Of a DNA stretch of 11,826 nucleotides, positions 1-7,312 are shown piece after piece. Position 1 is the first letter of the stretch, and each line of letters starts with the position of its first letter. Location of the stretch: NCBI GenBank assembly GCA_030618065.1, contig JAUXEE010000033.1:1-11826 (forward strand), in the 5' to 3' direction. Position numbers and translations under genes: made by a program. Source of the DNA: Gemmatimonadota bacterium. Its GTDB lineage: Bacteria > Gemmatimonadota > Gemmatimonadetes > Longimicrobiales > Gaopeijiaceae. Below the pieces are notes generated by a model. That model worked only from the letters and a program-made list of their open reading frames with translations, made no database searches and was not told where the DNA came from.

Positions 1-6
1 CGTGGT

Positions 7-963
7 ATGAGCCAGACCGATAACACGCCCCGTCGGGAGTTCCGTGAACCCACCGACGAGGAGCTTAGAAACGCCGTCCCCGGAAACAAGCGCCGCCTGG
101 AGTTCCGAGTGGGAATTTTCGTGCTCCTGGGCCTCACATCCGCTTTGTTTGCCCTCTTTCTCCTCACGGACCCCAGCACCTTCAGGGGGCGATACAGGAT
201 TTCCACGGTGGTGGAGGAAGCCGGAGGAATCAGGCGCGGCGATCCGGTGCAAATGCGTGGGGTGAACATTGGCCGGGTCATGTCCTTCTCCATGGCTCCC
301 GAGGGGGTTCGAATCACGCTGGAGATCGAGGGGGAGTGGGATATCCCCGCCGATTCCCGGAGCAGACTCGTCTCAGGGGGAATCCTCGGGGGACGCACGG
401 TGGAGATCGTCGAGGGAAGGAGCCCGGAGCCGATTCCCGGTGGCGGGCAGATTCCCGGCGAAAACGTGCAGGGCCTCCTGGACTTCCCGCCTGAGTTGGG
501 TCAGGACGCCCAAGCGGTTCTAGGGCAGATCAAGACCCTCCTGGCCGAGCCCACTCTGGACGCGATCCAGGGGAGCGCCCGCGAACTCCAGGCCCTTCTG
601 GCCCAGCTTTCCCAGCTCACCCAGGACCAGGGGGCCGAGATCGCCCAGCTGACGGCTTCCCTCAACCGGTCAGCCCTGGGTCTCGAAGATGCGGCCGGAT
701 CGGGGAAGGATCTGGCCAGGGCGGTGGCGCGGGCCGACTCGGTCCTTCTGACGGTGAACCGAACCAGTGAAGTAGTGCTTCAGGCCTCCGAGGCCCTGCA
801 AACCATCCTCCAGCGTATGGAGGCAGGGGAGGGGACTTTGGGCCAACTATCCACAAACCCGGCCCTTTATGAGACTCTCACCGAAGCTCTGGAGAGTATA
901 CGGCTCCTCACCGAGGACATTCGGGAGAACCCCAAGCGCTACGTCAGGATCGAGATTTTCTAG
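7..963 (+). CDS. MlaD family (MCE domain) lipid-transport protein
   Basis: A 318-residue protein with the MlaD/Ttg2C layout. It has a short charged cytoplasmic N-terminus, one transmembrane helix at about residues 34-53, a single MCE domain at about 60-140, and a long helical tail from about 160. The MCE core is visible as GDPVQMRGVNIGRV (78-91) and the later GILGGRTVEI (125-134). In the family, MCE proteins form hexameric rings anchored in the inner membrane. They pass phospholipids between the inner and outer membranes for an ABC transporter (MlaE permease, MlaF ATPase). The C-terminal motif ENPKRY is common in MlaD relatives. The ATG at 7 overlaps a TGA at 8-10 in another frame, so an upstream gene, perhaps the MlaF ATPase, may end there, but only three of its codons would be visible. 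The gene converges on the next gene with a 48-bp gap and no clear terminator. The family call is firm; the lipid substrate is unknown. Confidence 0.92.
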   Translation: MSQTDNTPRREFREPTDEELRNAVPGNKRRLEFRVGIFVLLGLTSALFALFLLTDPSTFRGRYRISTVVEEAGGIRRGDPVQMRGVNIGRVMSFSMAPEGVRITLEIEGEWDIPADSRSRLVSGGILGGRTVEIVEGRSPEPIPGGGQIPGENVQGLLDFPPELGQDAQAVLGQIKTLLAEPTLDAIQGSARELQALLAQLSQLTQDQGAEIAQLTASLNRSALGLEDAAGSGKDLARAVARADSVLLTVNRTSEVVLQASEALQTILQRMEAGEGTLGQLSTNPALYETLTEALESIRLLTEDIRENPKRYVRIEIF

Positions 964-1011
964 GATCTACGACAGGATCCCGCCGTTCGAGATCTGCCGT
1001 CACCACGGGGC

Positions 1012-4000
1012 CTACCAGCCTGGGGCCAGATTGAATCCCCAATGCCAGCCCTTACCCGGCCGTTGGAAGGGGTAAGCATAGTAGGCTTCCAGAATCATGA
1101 TGCCCATGAGGTTGAAACGGGCACCCACGCCCGATGAGAAGAGGGGCACCCTATCCGTGGTCGACCTGTCGAAACTCCAGGAATCCACCGGGTTCTCATC
1201 GTCCCAGGCCACACCCACGTCGGTGAAGGCCACCAACTCCATGGGGATGTAGGGGAGGTCGATGAGCCCGAACTGCTCGGTTCCAATGAAGGGAATCCGA
1301 AGCTCGAAGTTCGCGACTCCGATGCGCTGGCCGAACATCCGGTCGAAGACCGGGCAACTTCCGTCGGAGGTCTCCCCACATTCCCGCCCGGAAAAGCTCT
1401 CGTACGCGTAGCCCCTGATGAGGGTTTCATACCCCAGGAAGAAGGGGTTGAAGGATTGGGACAGAAGGGACCCCCCCCGTCCCTGGTTGAAATCCTCATC
1501 GTAGTTGTACCTACCGACATGGAGTCCCCTGACCGCCACGGTAAGGTTCATGTTCGGGCTGTAATAACGACGGAAATCGGCAGTGACCGTTTGAAAGCTC
1601 TCCGAACCATGGGTGGTTTTGACCTCAAACCGGAAACGGCCACCCCGGACAGGAGAGGTGAAAGCCATAAAGGAGTTGTCGCCGACATAGGCCAGGGAAG
1701 CTTCGAACAGGTTGAGGGGATCGGGCTCCTGATCGTCCAGTTGAATCCGGTCCGTGCCGACTTGAATGCCACCGTCGTAAAAGATCCGGTCCTGCTCGAT
1801 GTCATAGGAGAAGCGACTGACGCCGATGTTGGCCTCGATACGCCGAGTCATGGAGAGGGGGTACGCGAACAGCCCAAGGGCATTATCGGAGTAAATCCGG
1901 TAGCGTGTCAGAGCCAGGACATCAAAGGTGGTCCCGGTATTCGGGTCTTGGGTCTGGCTCCACCCATAGAACTGGTATTGATAGGGAATCCGGGAAATGG
2001 CATACCCCCAGTTCAACCGTTTTTCCGAGTTCAGGTAGAATACCTGAGCCCCGATGTCCTTCACCGTGCCCGATGCCGACAGTGCAAGGCCCAGCTGCCG
2101 GTCGCCCAACATATCAGAGAAGAATGCCGAAGCGCTGCCGCCGATGTACGTGCCGAACTGATCAGCACCCACGCCCAGCGAGGGCTGTCCAATGAAATCC
2201 AACTCGAGCTGGGAGTCGAACGCCTTGGCGTCCGCGACCCGGTATGTCCCAGGGGTTTCGAGCCCGGTCTCGGGATCCGCCAGGTATTGGGTGACTCGGC
2301 TGGGAACCTTGGGATTCATGGGAGGCAGATTGCGGCCGGGGCCAGGCTCGGCCAGGGCGAAACTCTCGGCCCTCTCCTCCACCTCTTCCGGGGTCAGGGT
2401 GTAGATGTGGAATTCGAACTCATCGAAAACCGAGAAGGCAATTTCACCACTGTCCTGAGCTACCGTCATGGCCGGCGCGGACCAGGCGATCCCGCTCACC
2501 GCCGTCGCCACGTTGGTGATCCGGTCCACAGCTCCGCTGGTGAGCTCCAAGCGATAGATATTGCTGAAGCCGTCCACATCGGAGATGAAATACAGCTGCC
2601 TTCCATCTGGCGAGAACTGGGGGTTGATGTGCTTCACCGAAGGCCCGAAAACCGACAGGGCCTCGATCTGGCCCGTATCCAGATCCAGGAGAGCCAGTTG
2701 GAACTTGGCATAGGACAGATTATCAAAGCTTGTTGCCGGCGACCGGTCGGTGGCGAAGGCCACGGTCCGCCCGTCCGGGGAGAAGACCGGTTGAAAGTAG
2801 GCGTTTCGGTCAGCGGTGAGCTGCGTGGTTTCCTCTGTCTCCAAATCATAGATATAGAGGTCGCTCAGGCCCCCCTTGGCACCCGAAAACACGATAGTCC
2901 GGCCATCGGGGGACCATGAGGGTCCCTGGATGGCTCCCATGCCCTCGATCTCGATCTGCTCCTGGATCTTCCCGTTCGCGGAGTTCACCAGCACCAACTG
3001 GTTGTCTCCGTCGGCGAACACCACATAGGCGAGACGGGTGCCGTCCCAGGACCAGGATCCAGAGGAGTCCACGAACCGCATGGCGTCGAAATGGGGACTC
3101 GTGGCAGAGTGGGAGATTTTCCGTTCGACGTCCCCGGACCTGGCGTCGGCAAGGAAAAGGTCGAACGAAAAGAGATCCTTTTCCGACATGAACACCAACC
3201 GTTGACCGTCGGGACTGAGGGCCGGCGCCAGGTTCTGGGACCCCGAACCCGTACTGGGGGAGAGGATAACCGTCCCGACCTCTGAAGGCGCCTCCCGCCC
3301 CTCCATCAGGGGAAGGTAGTCGGATTTGATGGCTTCGGCCCAAGCCTCCGAGAGAGCTTCGGAATCCAAACCCAGGACCGCCGTGAGGGAGGGTTCCCAG
3401 CCTCTTCGAAGAGAGCTTCGGAAGAGGTTGGCGACGACATCGTCCCCGTAGACTCCGGCGATGTACGCCCAGAGGGCCTGCCCGAACCGATAGGGGAAGT
3501 AGTGAAAGTCCCGGGACATCTGTTCGATGGTGGGGATGTCATCCCTACGGACCGCATCCCGAATCCACATGGTGGTGAGTGGATCCTCCCGACCCACAGA
3601 GAGGTACTCGGCCATTCCCTCGATGAGCCAGAGAGGCAGTCGGGATAGCCCCACAATCCCGGATCCCTGGCGGGACTGGGCGATGTTGTATTGGAAGGCG
3701 TGAACCAGCTCATGGCCCAAGACATGATCCGTGTCCTGGTAGGAGCCCGTCATGGGCATGATCACCCGGTTCTTCAGCGATTCCGTGACACCTCCGGTGG
3801 ACTCCCCCAGGAACGATTGCAGAGTGTTGGTCTGCTGGAAGTCCGGGTGGTCCGCATACATGACGAGAGGCTTGGAACCCTCGAACTCATGCTGGAAGAA
3901 CCGGGCATACCGTTCGTACCACCGCTCTGCCATTCTCGCGACGTCTTCGATGGCCACCCCCGCCTCGGGATAGTAATGGATATCGAAGTGAGGGGTGTGC

Positions 4001-4167
4001 AGTACCTTGAAATCGAAGCCATCGTATTGGACCTTGTTGCGGCCGAAATACTGAGCTTCGAGGGGGGAAATCGCCGCCACCAGGAAGCTGAGAGCCCCCA
4101 GGGCTCCGAAGAGCCAGATCCTGAGGCTGGGAAGAACGCTAACCCGCTTTTCGAACGCCGCCTGCAT
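1012..4167 (-). CDS. Secreted HExxH metalloprotease-like / TolB propeller / outer-membrane barrel protein
   Basis: A 1051-residue protein from the ATG at 4167. A longer reading from a TTG at 4200 is open, but AAGAGGTG sits 5 nt before the ATG, followed by a signal peptide ending near PLEA|QYFG (about residue 39). Three parts follow. (1) At about 45-295 is a gluzincin or peptidase-MA-like domain with HELVH (152-156) and a downstream WLIEGMAEY that can supply the third zinc ligand (E183). (2) At about 305-595 are five clear PD40 (TolB-type) repeats with SPDG or SWDG cores near 318, 372, 418, 462 and 518, plus a degenerate sixth. (3) At about 650-1051 is a beta-rich region ending in an aromatic residue, with IRGY (917-920) matching the conserved loop-6 motif of Omp85/BamA proteins. 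The only two cysteines in the protein (930 and 938) lie just after IRGY. It is probably an outer-membrane protein with periplasmic or surface protease and propeller domains. Substrate and actual proteolysis are unknown. It is transcribed divergently from the USP gene. Confidence 0.88.
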   Translation of the reverse strand: MQAAFEKRVSVLPSLRIWLFGALGALSFLVAAISPLEAQYFGRNKVQYDGFDFKVLHTPHFDIHYYPEAGVAIEDVARMAERWYERYARFFQHEFEGSKPLVMYADHPDFQQTNTLQSFLGESTGGVTESLKNRVIMPMTGSYQDTDHVLGHELVHAFQYNIAQSRQGSGIVGLSRLPLWLIEGMAEYLSVGREDPLTTMWIRDAVRRDDIPTIEQMSRDFHYFPYRFGQALWAYIAGVYGDDVVANLFRSSLRRGWEPSLTAVLGLDSEALSEAWAEAIKSDYLPLMEGREAPSEVGTVILSPSTGSGSQNLAPALSPDGQRLVFMSEKDLFSFDLFLADARSGDVERKISHSATSPHFDAMRFVDSSGSWSWDGTRLAYVVFADGDNQLVLVNSANGKIQEQIEIEGMGAIQGPSWSPDGRTIVFSGAKGGLSDLYIYDLETEETTQLTADRNAYFQPVFSPDGRTVAFATDRSPATSFDNLSYAKFQLALLDLDTGQIEALSVFGPSVKHINPQFSPDGRQLYFISDVDGFSNIYRLELTSGAVDRITNVATAVSGIAWSAPAMTVAQDSGEIAFSVFDEFEFHIYTLTPEEVEERAESFALAEPGPGRNLPPMNPKVPSRVTQYLADPETGLETPGTYRVADAKAFDSQLELDFIGQPSLGVGADQFGTYIGGSASAFFSDMLGDRQLGLALSASGTVKDIGAQVFYLNSEKRLNWGYAISRIPYQYQFYGWSQTQDPNTGTTFDVLALTRYRIYSDNALGLFAYPLSMTRRIEANIGVSRFSYDIEQDRIFYDGGIQVGTDRIQLDDQEPDPLNLFEASLAYVGDNSFMAFTSPVRGGRFRFEVKTTHGSESFQTVTADFRRYYSPNMNLTVAVRGLHVGRYNYDEDFNQGRGGSLLSQSFNPFFLGYETLIRGYAYESFSGRECGETSDGSCPVFDRMFGQRIGVANFELRIPFIGTEQFGLIDLPYIPMELVAFTDVGVAWDDENPVDSWSFDRSTTDRVPLFSSGVGARFNLMGIMILEAYYAYPFQRPGKGWHWGFNLAPGW

Positions 4168-4172
4168 GGAAA

Positions 4173-4180
4173 CACCTCTT
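4173..4180 (-). promoter_or_regulatory. Ribosome binding site that fixes the start of the minus-strand barrel gene
   Basis: Read on the minus strand this is AAGAGGTG, 5 nt before the ATG at 4167. It supports that ATG over the TTG codons 30-33 nt further upstream. The ATG also places the signal peptide at a normal distance from the N-terminus. Confidence 0.7.
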
Positions 4181-4214
4181 GTCAGGTAGGAATCCAACAA
4201 CTCGTTTCTCTTGA

Positions 4215-4230
4215 TAGACTCTTGAGTCTA
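4215..4230. repeat. Perfect inverted repeat, operator-like (7-bp arms, 2-nt spacer)
   Basis: TAGACTC, TT, then GAGTCTA: a 16-bp palindrome 48 bp upstream of the barrel-gene ATG. Its size and position suit a dimeric repressor site or a small hairpin in the 5' leader. There is no T-tract to suggest a terminator. The regulator is unknown. Confidence 0.5.
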
Positions 4231-4273
4231 AAACCCTCCACCACTCCACCTCCATACCCAAATCAACTCTCAA

Positions 4274-4290
4274 TTGGTCCCACTGACCAA
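4274..4290. repeat. Perfect inverted repeat, operator-like (6-bp arms, 5-nt spacer)
   Basis: TTGGTC, CCACT, then GACCAA. It lies between the two divergent genes, 44 bp to the right of the first palindrome. The geometry suits a dimeric DNA-binding protein, but the sequence does not match an operator I can name. Confidence 0.4.
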
Positions 4291-4310
4291 ATCGCCGTCG
4301 GCTTTCCAGG

Positions 4311-4322
4311 GTTCCCAGGAAC
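4311..4322. repeat. Short perfect inverted repeat (5-bp arms, 2-nt spacer)
   Basis: GTTCC, CA, then GGAAC. It is the third inverted repeat within about 110 bp. It is short enough to occur by chance and is listed mainly because it clusters with the other two. Confidence 0.3.
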
Positions 4323-4357
4323 TCCAGCCCCCACCCATGTCGAGAACCCAGGGATGC

Positions 4358-4386
4358 TTCTCATAGGATGCACCTGCACCTATATA
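4358..4386 (+). promoter_or_regulatory. Weak candidate promoter for the USP gene
   Basis: TTCTCA (4358-4363), a 17-bp spacer, then TATATA (4381-4386). Each hexamer matches four of six sigma-70 consensus positions. It lies in the only AT-rich patch of the intergenic region and would give a leader of roughly 150 nt before the ATG at 4547. This is suggestive only. Confidence 0.25.
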
Positions 4387-4546
4387 CGTTAACGATCCAA
4401 TGGCTTTCAACTCCGAACTTCAGGGTAGAAGGAGCCACCGGTCAAGCTCGGTCCTGGAAGCCTGGCCTCATCGGCCCTGGTCCAGGCATATTGTGGAGGA
4501 GGGGTGGGAGGCTGGCCCGCCGTCGCACCATGACAGGAGACGCACC

Positions 4547-5770
4547 ATGAGCAGGACAATCCTGGTGGCCACGGATGGATCCCCCGCTTCCCTGGGAGCG
4601 CTGCGCTTCGCCAAGGCCTTGGCTGAACAAAAGGAGTGCCGGGTCCATCTCCTGGGGGTTGTGGAGCCGATGCCCGTCTTCGATGCGGGTTTTATGGTGG
4701 CCCTACCGGAGATCGAGCTCTACGAGTCCAGGCAGGATGCCTTGAGGCAAGAGATCTCCGGGCAAGTGGAAGCGGTCATGGGAAGCCGGACCCGTTGGCC
4801 CGTCTCCGTCCAGGCCGGGCTACCGGGCCCCCGAATCGTGAAACACGCCGAGAAGCTGGGAGCCGAGACGATCCTCACGGGACTGGGGCGGCACGGCCCC
4901 ATGGACCGGGTGTTCGGCACCGAAACCGCTCTCCAGCTCCTTCGGGTATCCCACATCCCGGTATTGGCCGTTCCAGAGTCCTTCCAGGAACTCCCCCGGT
5001 CCGCGGTTTTGGGGGTGGATTTCAGCTTGTTCAGCCAGAGAGCCGCCCAGGCGGCCGTTGGCCTTCTGGATCCACCGTGGGATATCCATCTGGTCCATGT
5101 CCTCTCTGGAATGGAGTTCCTCCCCACCCTTTCGGGAGAGTGGCGCGGAGACTACGAGGACGAGATCTCGGACCGGCTCGCTGAATTCGCGGACAGCCTT
5201 CCGACTCCGACTGGCTGCGAGGCCCACCTCCACCTTCTGGAAGGGGAACCATCCCAAGAACTCCTGGCCTTTGCGAAAGGGAGGGAGATAGAGCTGATGG
5301 TGGCGGGTAGCCACGGTCACTCCTTCATCGGCCGGCTTCTCATGGGAAGCGTCTCTACCCGTTTGATCCGCTCCACCCAACTTCCGGTCCTCGTGGTCCC
5401 GCCCCTTGAACGATCCGAGGAACTTCTCGCAGAAGAGGAAGCCGAGAGGGAGATGAAGTCTTGGGTCCGGGAGTTGGACGAGTTCACCAAGGTCAATGCC
5501 GGCCGCCGCACCACCCTGGAGCTGGACGACCCCGAGCTGGGCCGACAGGAGTGCGGACGGGACTTCCCCCTCTGGGGGGTAGACTATGATCCAAAGAAGG
5601 ACCGGATCCATATCATGCTCGGGCGCTCGGGCACGGTAGAGGGCCATCTGAGCCATTCCATCCCCGCCCCCCAGGAGATCAGGATTGCCCGGAGAGAGGA
5701 CGGACGAGCCGACGCCCTCCACATTCGGTTTCCAAGGGGAAAGGTGGTCCTGAGAATTCACTGGGACTGA
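4547..5770 (+). CDS. Tandem universal stress protein fused to a DUF5335-like C-terminal domain
   Basis: A 407-residue cytoplasmic protein. The start is the ATG at 4547, because AGGAGA (4535-4540) lies 6 nt upstream and the protein then opens with the canonical USP strand (ILVATDGSPAS). The open frame extends further upstream without a ribosome site. USP domain 1 spans about 1-146 and USP domain 2 about 151-286. Domain 2 has the full nucleotide-binding motif G-x2-G-x9-G-S (GSHG at 254-257, GS at 267-268). Domain 1 has only a shortened form (GRHG at 114-117, GT at 124-125), so it may bind ATP weakly or not at all. After an acidic linker (289-303), residues about 305-406 resemble DUF5335: HIMLGRSG, HSIPAPQEI and a final strand VVLRIHW. 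USPs act in stress survival and often bind ATP; the tail's role is unknown. The stop is UGA, and the frame stays open into the next gene. Confidence 0.9.
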   Translation: MSRTILVATDGSPASLGALRFAKALAEQKECRVHLLGVVEPMPVFDAGFMVALPEIELYESRQDALRQEISGQVEAVMGSRTRWPVSVQAGLPGPRIVKHAEKLGAETILTGLGRHGPMDRVFGTETALQLLRVSHIPVLAVPESFQELPRSAVLGVDFSLFSQRAAQAAVGLLDPPWDIHLVHVLSGMEFLPTLSGEWRGDYEDEISDRLAEFADSLPTPTGCEAHLHLLEGEPSQELLAFAKGREIELMVAGSHGHSFIGRLLMGSVSTRLIRSTQLPVLVVPPLERSEELLAEEEAEREMKSWVRELDEFTKVNAGRRTTLELDDPELGRQECGRDFPLWGVDYDPKKDRIHIMLGRSGTVEGHLSHSIPAPQEIRIARREDGRADALHIRFPRGKVVLRIHWD

Positions 5771-5893
5771 GAGACCGAGATCCAAGTCGCTTTACACCCG
5801 GGGGCCCTGTCTCTAGCTTTTCGCCTTCGGGCTCAGGGATCCGAAACGGTCCGGAGCTGTAGCTTTCGTCTCTTCTCATCCGTCGATGGTTCT

Positions 5894-6895
5894 GTGAACC
5901 GCATTTCTCTCTCCCGCGCCAGAGCGCTCCTTGCCAGGGCGCCGGACGTTCGAGTCCTGGTGGTCGGGGACCTGATGTTGGATCGCTATCTGACCGGGTC
6001 CGTGGACCGGATCTCCCCAGAGGCTCCGGTACCCGTGGTGCGGGTCGAGGCAGAAAGCTGGGCCCTCGGTGGAGCGGGAAACGTGGCGGCCAATGTCGTC
6101 GCCCTCGGTTCACAGTGTGAAGTCGTGGGTGGGGTGGGGCGGGACGCTGAAGGGCGGCTTTTGCGGGACCGGCTGCAGGAGCTCGGAGTCGGCGTGACCG
6201 GGCTGGTGGAGCTTGATGATCGCCCGACAACCGTAAAAACCCGCATCATGGCGAGGCACCAGCACGTCACTCGAGTCGATCGTGAGGACTCCTCGGACAT
6301 CTCTGAAGTCCAGGCTGGGCGCCTTGCCGAAGCGGTTCGGCGTCTGAGGCCCTCCGCGGATGCCATCGCGGTGGAGGACTACAACAAGGGCGTCCTGGTA
6401 ACCTCCCTCATCCGTGCCACTCTCTCGGCCGGGGAGGAAGGGTCCATCCCTACCGTCGTGGACCCGAAGCGCCTCCGTTTCTTCGACTTCACCGAGGCCA
6501 CCGTCTTCAAACCCAACTCCCGGGAGCTGGAAGACGCTCTGGGGGAACGGCTACGGCCGGATGATCCGGAGTGGATGAACGAGGTGAGGGAACGCCTGGG
6601 GTGTCAGACGCTCCTTCTCACCCTGGGCGAGTCGGGAATGGCGGTCCAGTGCAGGGGCAACGAATACATGAGGGTTCCCACGGTCGCCCGTGAGGTCTAC
6701 GACGTTTCCGGGGCGGGAGACACGGTCACCGCCGTCATGGCCGTGGCTCTGGCCGTGGGCGCTACCTCCCTCGAGGCAGCGGTCCTGGCCAATCATGCTG
6801 CGGCCGTTGAGGTGGGGAAGGCCGGTGTCGCAACGGTTTCCCCCGAGGAGATTTTCAGACAACAAGAAGCTTTCGCCGAAAAGGAACAACCATGA
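5894..6895 (+). CDS. rfaE1: D-glycero-beta-D-manno-heptose-7-phosphate kinase (RfaE1/HldE kinase domain, PfkB family)
   Basis: A 333-residue PfkB-family sugar kinase closest to the N-terminal half of HldE. Family features in order are VLVVGDLMLDRY (21-32), SPEAPVPVV (41-49), the GGAGN substrate-binding motif (59-63), DYNKG (162-166), VVDPK (188-192), the NxxE metal motif (N208 to E211) and the anion-hole/catalytic DVSGAGDT (270-277, base D276). It would phosphorylate heptose-7-phosphate at C1 to make the 1,7-bisphosphate on the route to ADP-heptose for the LPS inner core. E. coli HldE carries an adenylyltransferase half that is absent here, so that step needs a separate protein. The start is a GTG with no clear Shine-Dalgarno site. 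No ATG or other usual start exists in this frame between it and the preceding UGA. The 3' end overlaps ridA by 4 bp, so the two are probably translationally coupled. A related sugar specificity cannot be excluded. Confidence 0.9.
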   Translation: MNRISLSRARALLARAPDVRVLVVGDLMLDRYLTGSVDRISPEAPVPVVRVEAESWALGGAGNVAANVVALGSQCEVVGGVGRDAEGRLLRDRLQELGVGVTGLVELDDRPTTVKTRIMARHQHVTRVDREDSSDISEVQAGRLAEAVRRLRPSADAIAVEDYNKGVLVTSLIRATLSAGEEGSIPTVVDPKRLRFFDFTEATVFKPNSRELEDALGERLRPDDPEWMNEVRERLGCQTLLLTLGESGMAVQCRGNEYMRVPTVAREVYDVSGAGDTVTAVMAVALAVGATSLEAAVLANHAAAVEVGKAGVATVSPEEIFRQQEAFAEKEQP

Positions 6896-7278
6896 GCGAT
6901 TTGAATCCAGTAAAGACGGATCGGGCCCCGGGAGCCATCGGGCCCTATTCACAAGCCATGTCGGTGGATGGCTGGGTTTTCTGTTCGGGCCAGATCCCCA
7001 TCGATCCCGCAACCGGGGAGTTGGTAGGGGGGGATATCGGGGTTCAGACCGATCAGGTCTTGAAGAACCTGGCAGCCGTCCTGGAGGCGGCAGGAGCCTC
7101 ACTCGCCCGGGTCGTGAAGACCACGGTCTTCCTCTCCGACATGGGTGATTTCGTCAGCATGAATGAGGTCTATGCCGAACACTTTGGGGACCACCGTCCC
7201 GCCAGAGCGGCCGTAGCGGTAAAGACCCTTCCGAAAAATGTGGATGTTGAGATCGAGGCAGTCGCAAAGATCTCCTGA
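6892..7278 (+). CDS. ridA: RidA family reactive enamine/imine deaminase
   Basis: A 128-residue protein of normal RidA (YjgF/YER057c/UK114) length. It has GPYSQA (17-22), FCSGQIP (30-36), the active-site arginine R105 in PARAAVAV, and E120 in the final strand DVEIEAVA. These are the residues that mark the deaminating RidA subgroup; E. coli RidA uses Arg105 and Glu120. The family forms cytosolic trimers that hydrolyse the 2-aminoacrylate-type intermediates made by PLP enzymes such as threonine dehydratase, and so protects other PLP enzymes. AAGGAA (6881-6886) lies 5 nt before the ATG, which overlaps the kinase stop as ATGA. The pairing with a heptose kinase looks like operon packing rather than a shared pathway. 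Confidence 0.93.
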   Translation: MSDLNPVKTDRAPGAIGPYSQAMSVDGWVFCSGQIPIDPATGELVGGDIGVQTDQVLKNLAAVLEAAGASLARVVKTTVFLSDMGDFVSMNEVYAEHFGDHRPARAAVAVKTLPKNVDVEIEAVAKIS

Positions 7279-7312
7279 TTTGAAGAACCTGTCCTGAACG
7301 AGGGGAATGGAG

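Larger units (their letters stand above)
4168..4546. other. Divergent intergenic region between the barrel gene and the USP gene
   Basis: A 379-bp stretch with no convincing gene. Reading frames that cross it from the right are upstream extensions of the USP gene, or start without a ribosome site. It holds the ribosome sites of both flanking genes, three short perfect inverted repeats (4215-4230, 4274-4290, 4311-4322) and an AT-rich patch around 4381-4392 that may be a -10 region. The plus strand from 4231 to 4270 is unusually C-rich. Both flanking genes must be controlled from here unless they are read from more distant promoters. Confidence 0.7.

Noticed and set aside
964..1011. A terminator between the convergent MlaD and barrel genes.
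   Set aside because: Only a 5-bp GATCT/AGATC pairing with a long loop and no T-tract is visible, which is too weak to call.
1456..2919. A 487-codon open frame on the plus strand opposite the barrel gene.
   Set aside because: The translated sequence shows no domain, and the minus-strand frame has clear protease, propeller and barrel motifs. It is a codon-bias shadow.
3691..4392. A plus-strand open frame crossing from the barrel gene into the divergent intergenic region.
   Set aside because: Its first two thirds are antisense to the signal-peptide and protease region. The remainder has no recognisable protein character, so it does not explain the intergenic stretch.
4400..4546. A 49-residue N-terminal extension of the USP protein.
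   Set aside because: The good ribosome site and the canonical first USP strand both point to the ATG at 4547. The extension has no conserved look.
4820..5785. A 321-codon minus-strand open frame opposite the USP gene.
   Set aside because: It lies entirely within the USP coding region apart from a few bases, has no recognisable motif and no ribosome site.
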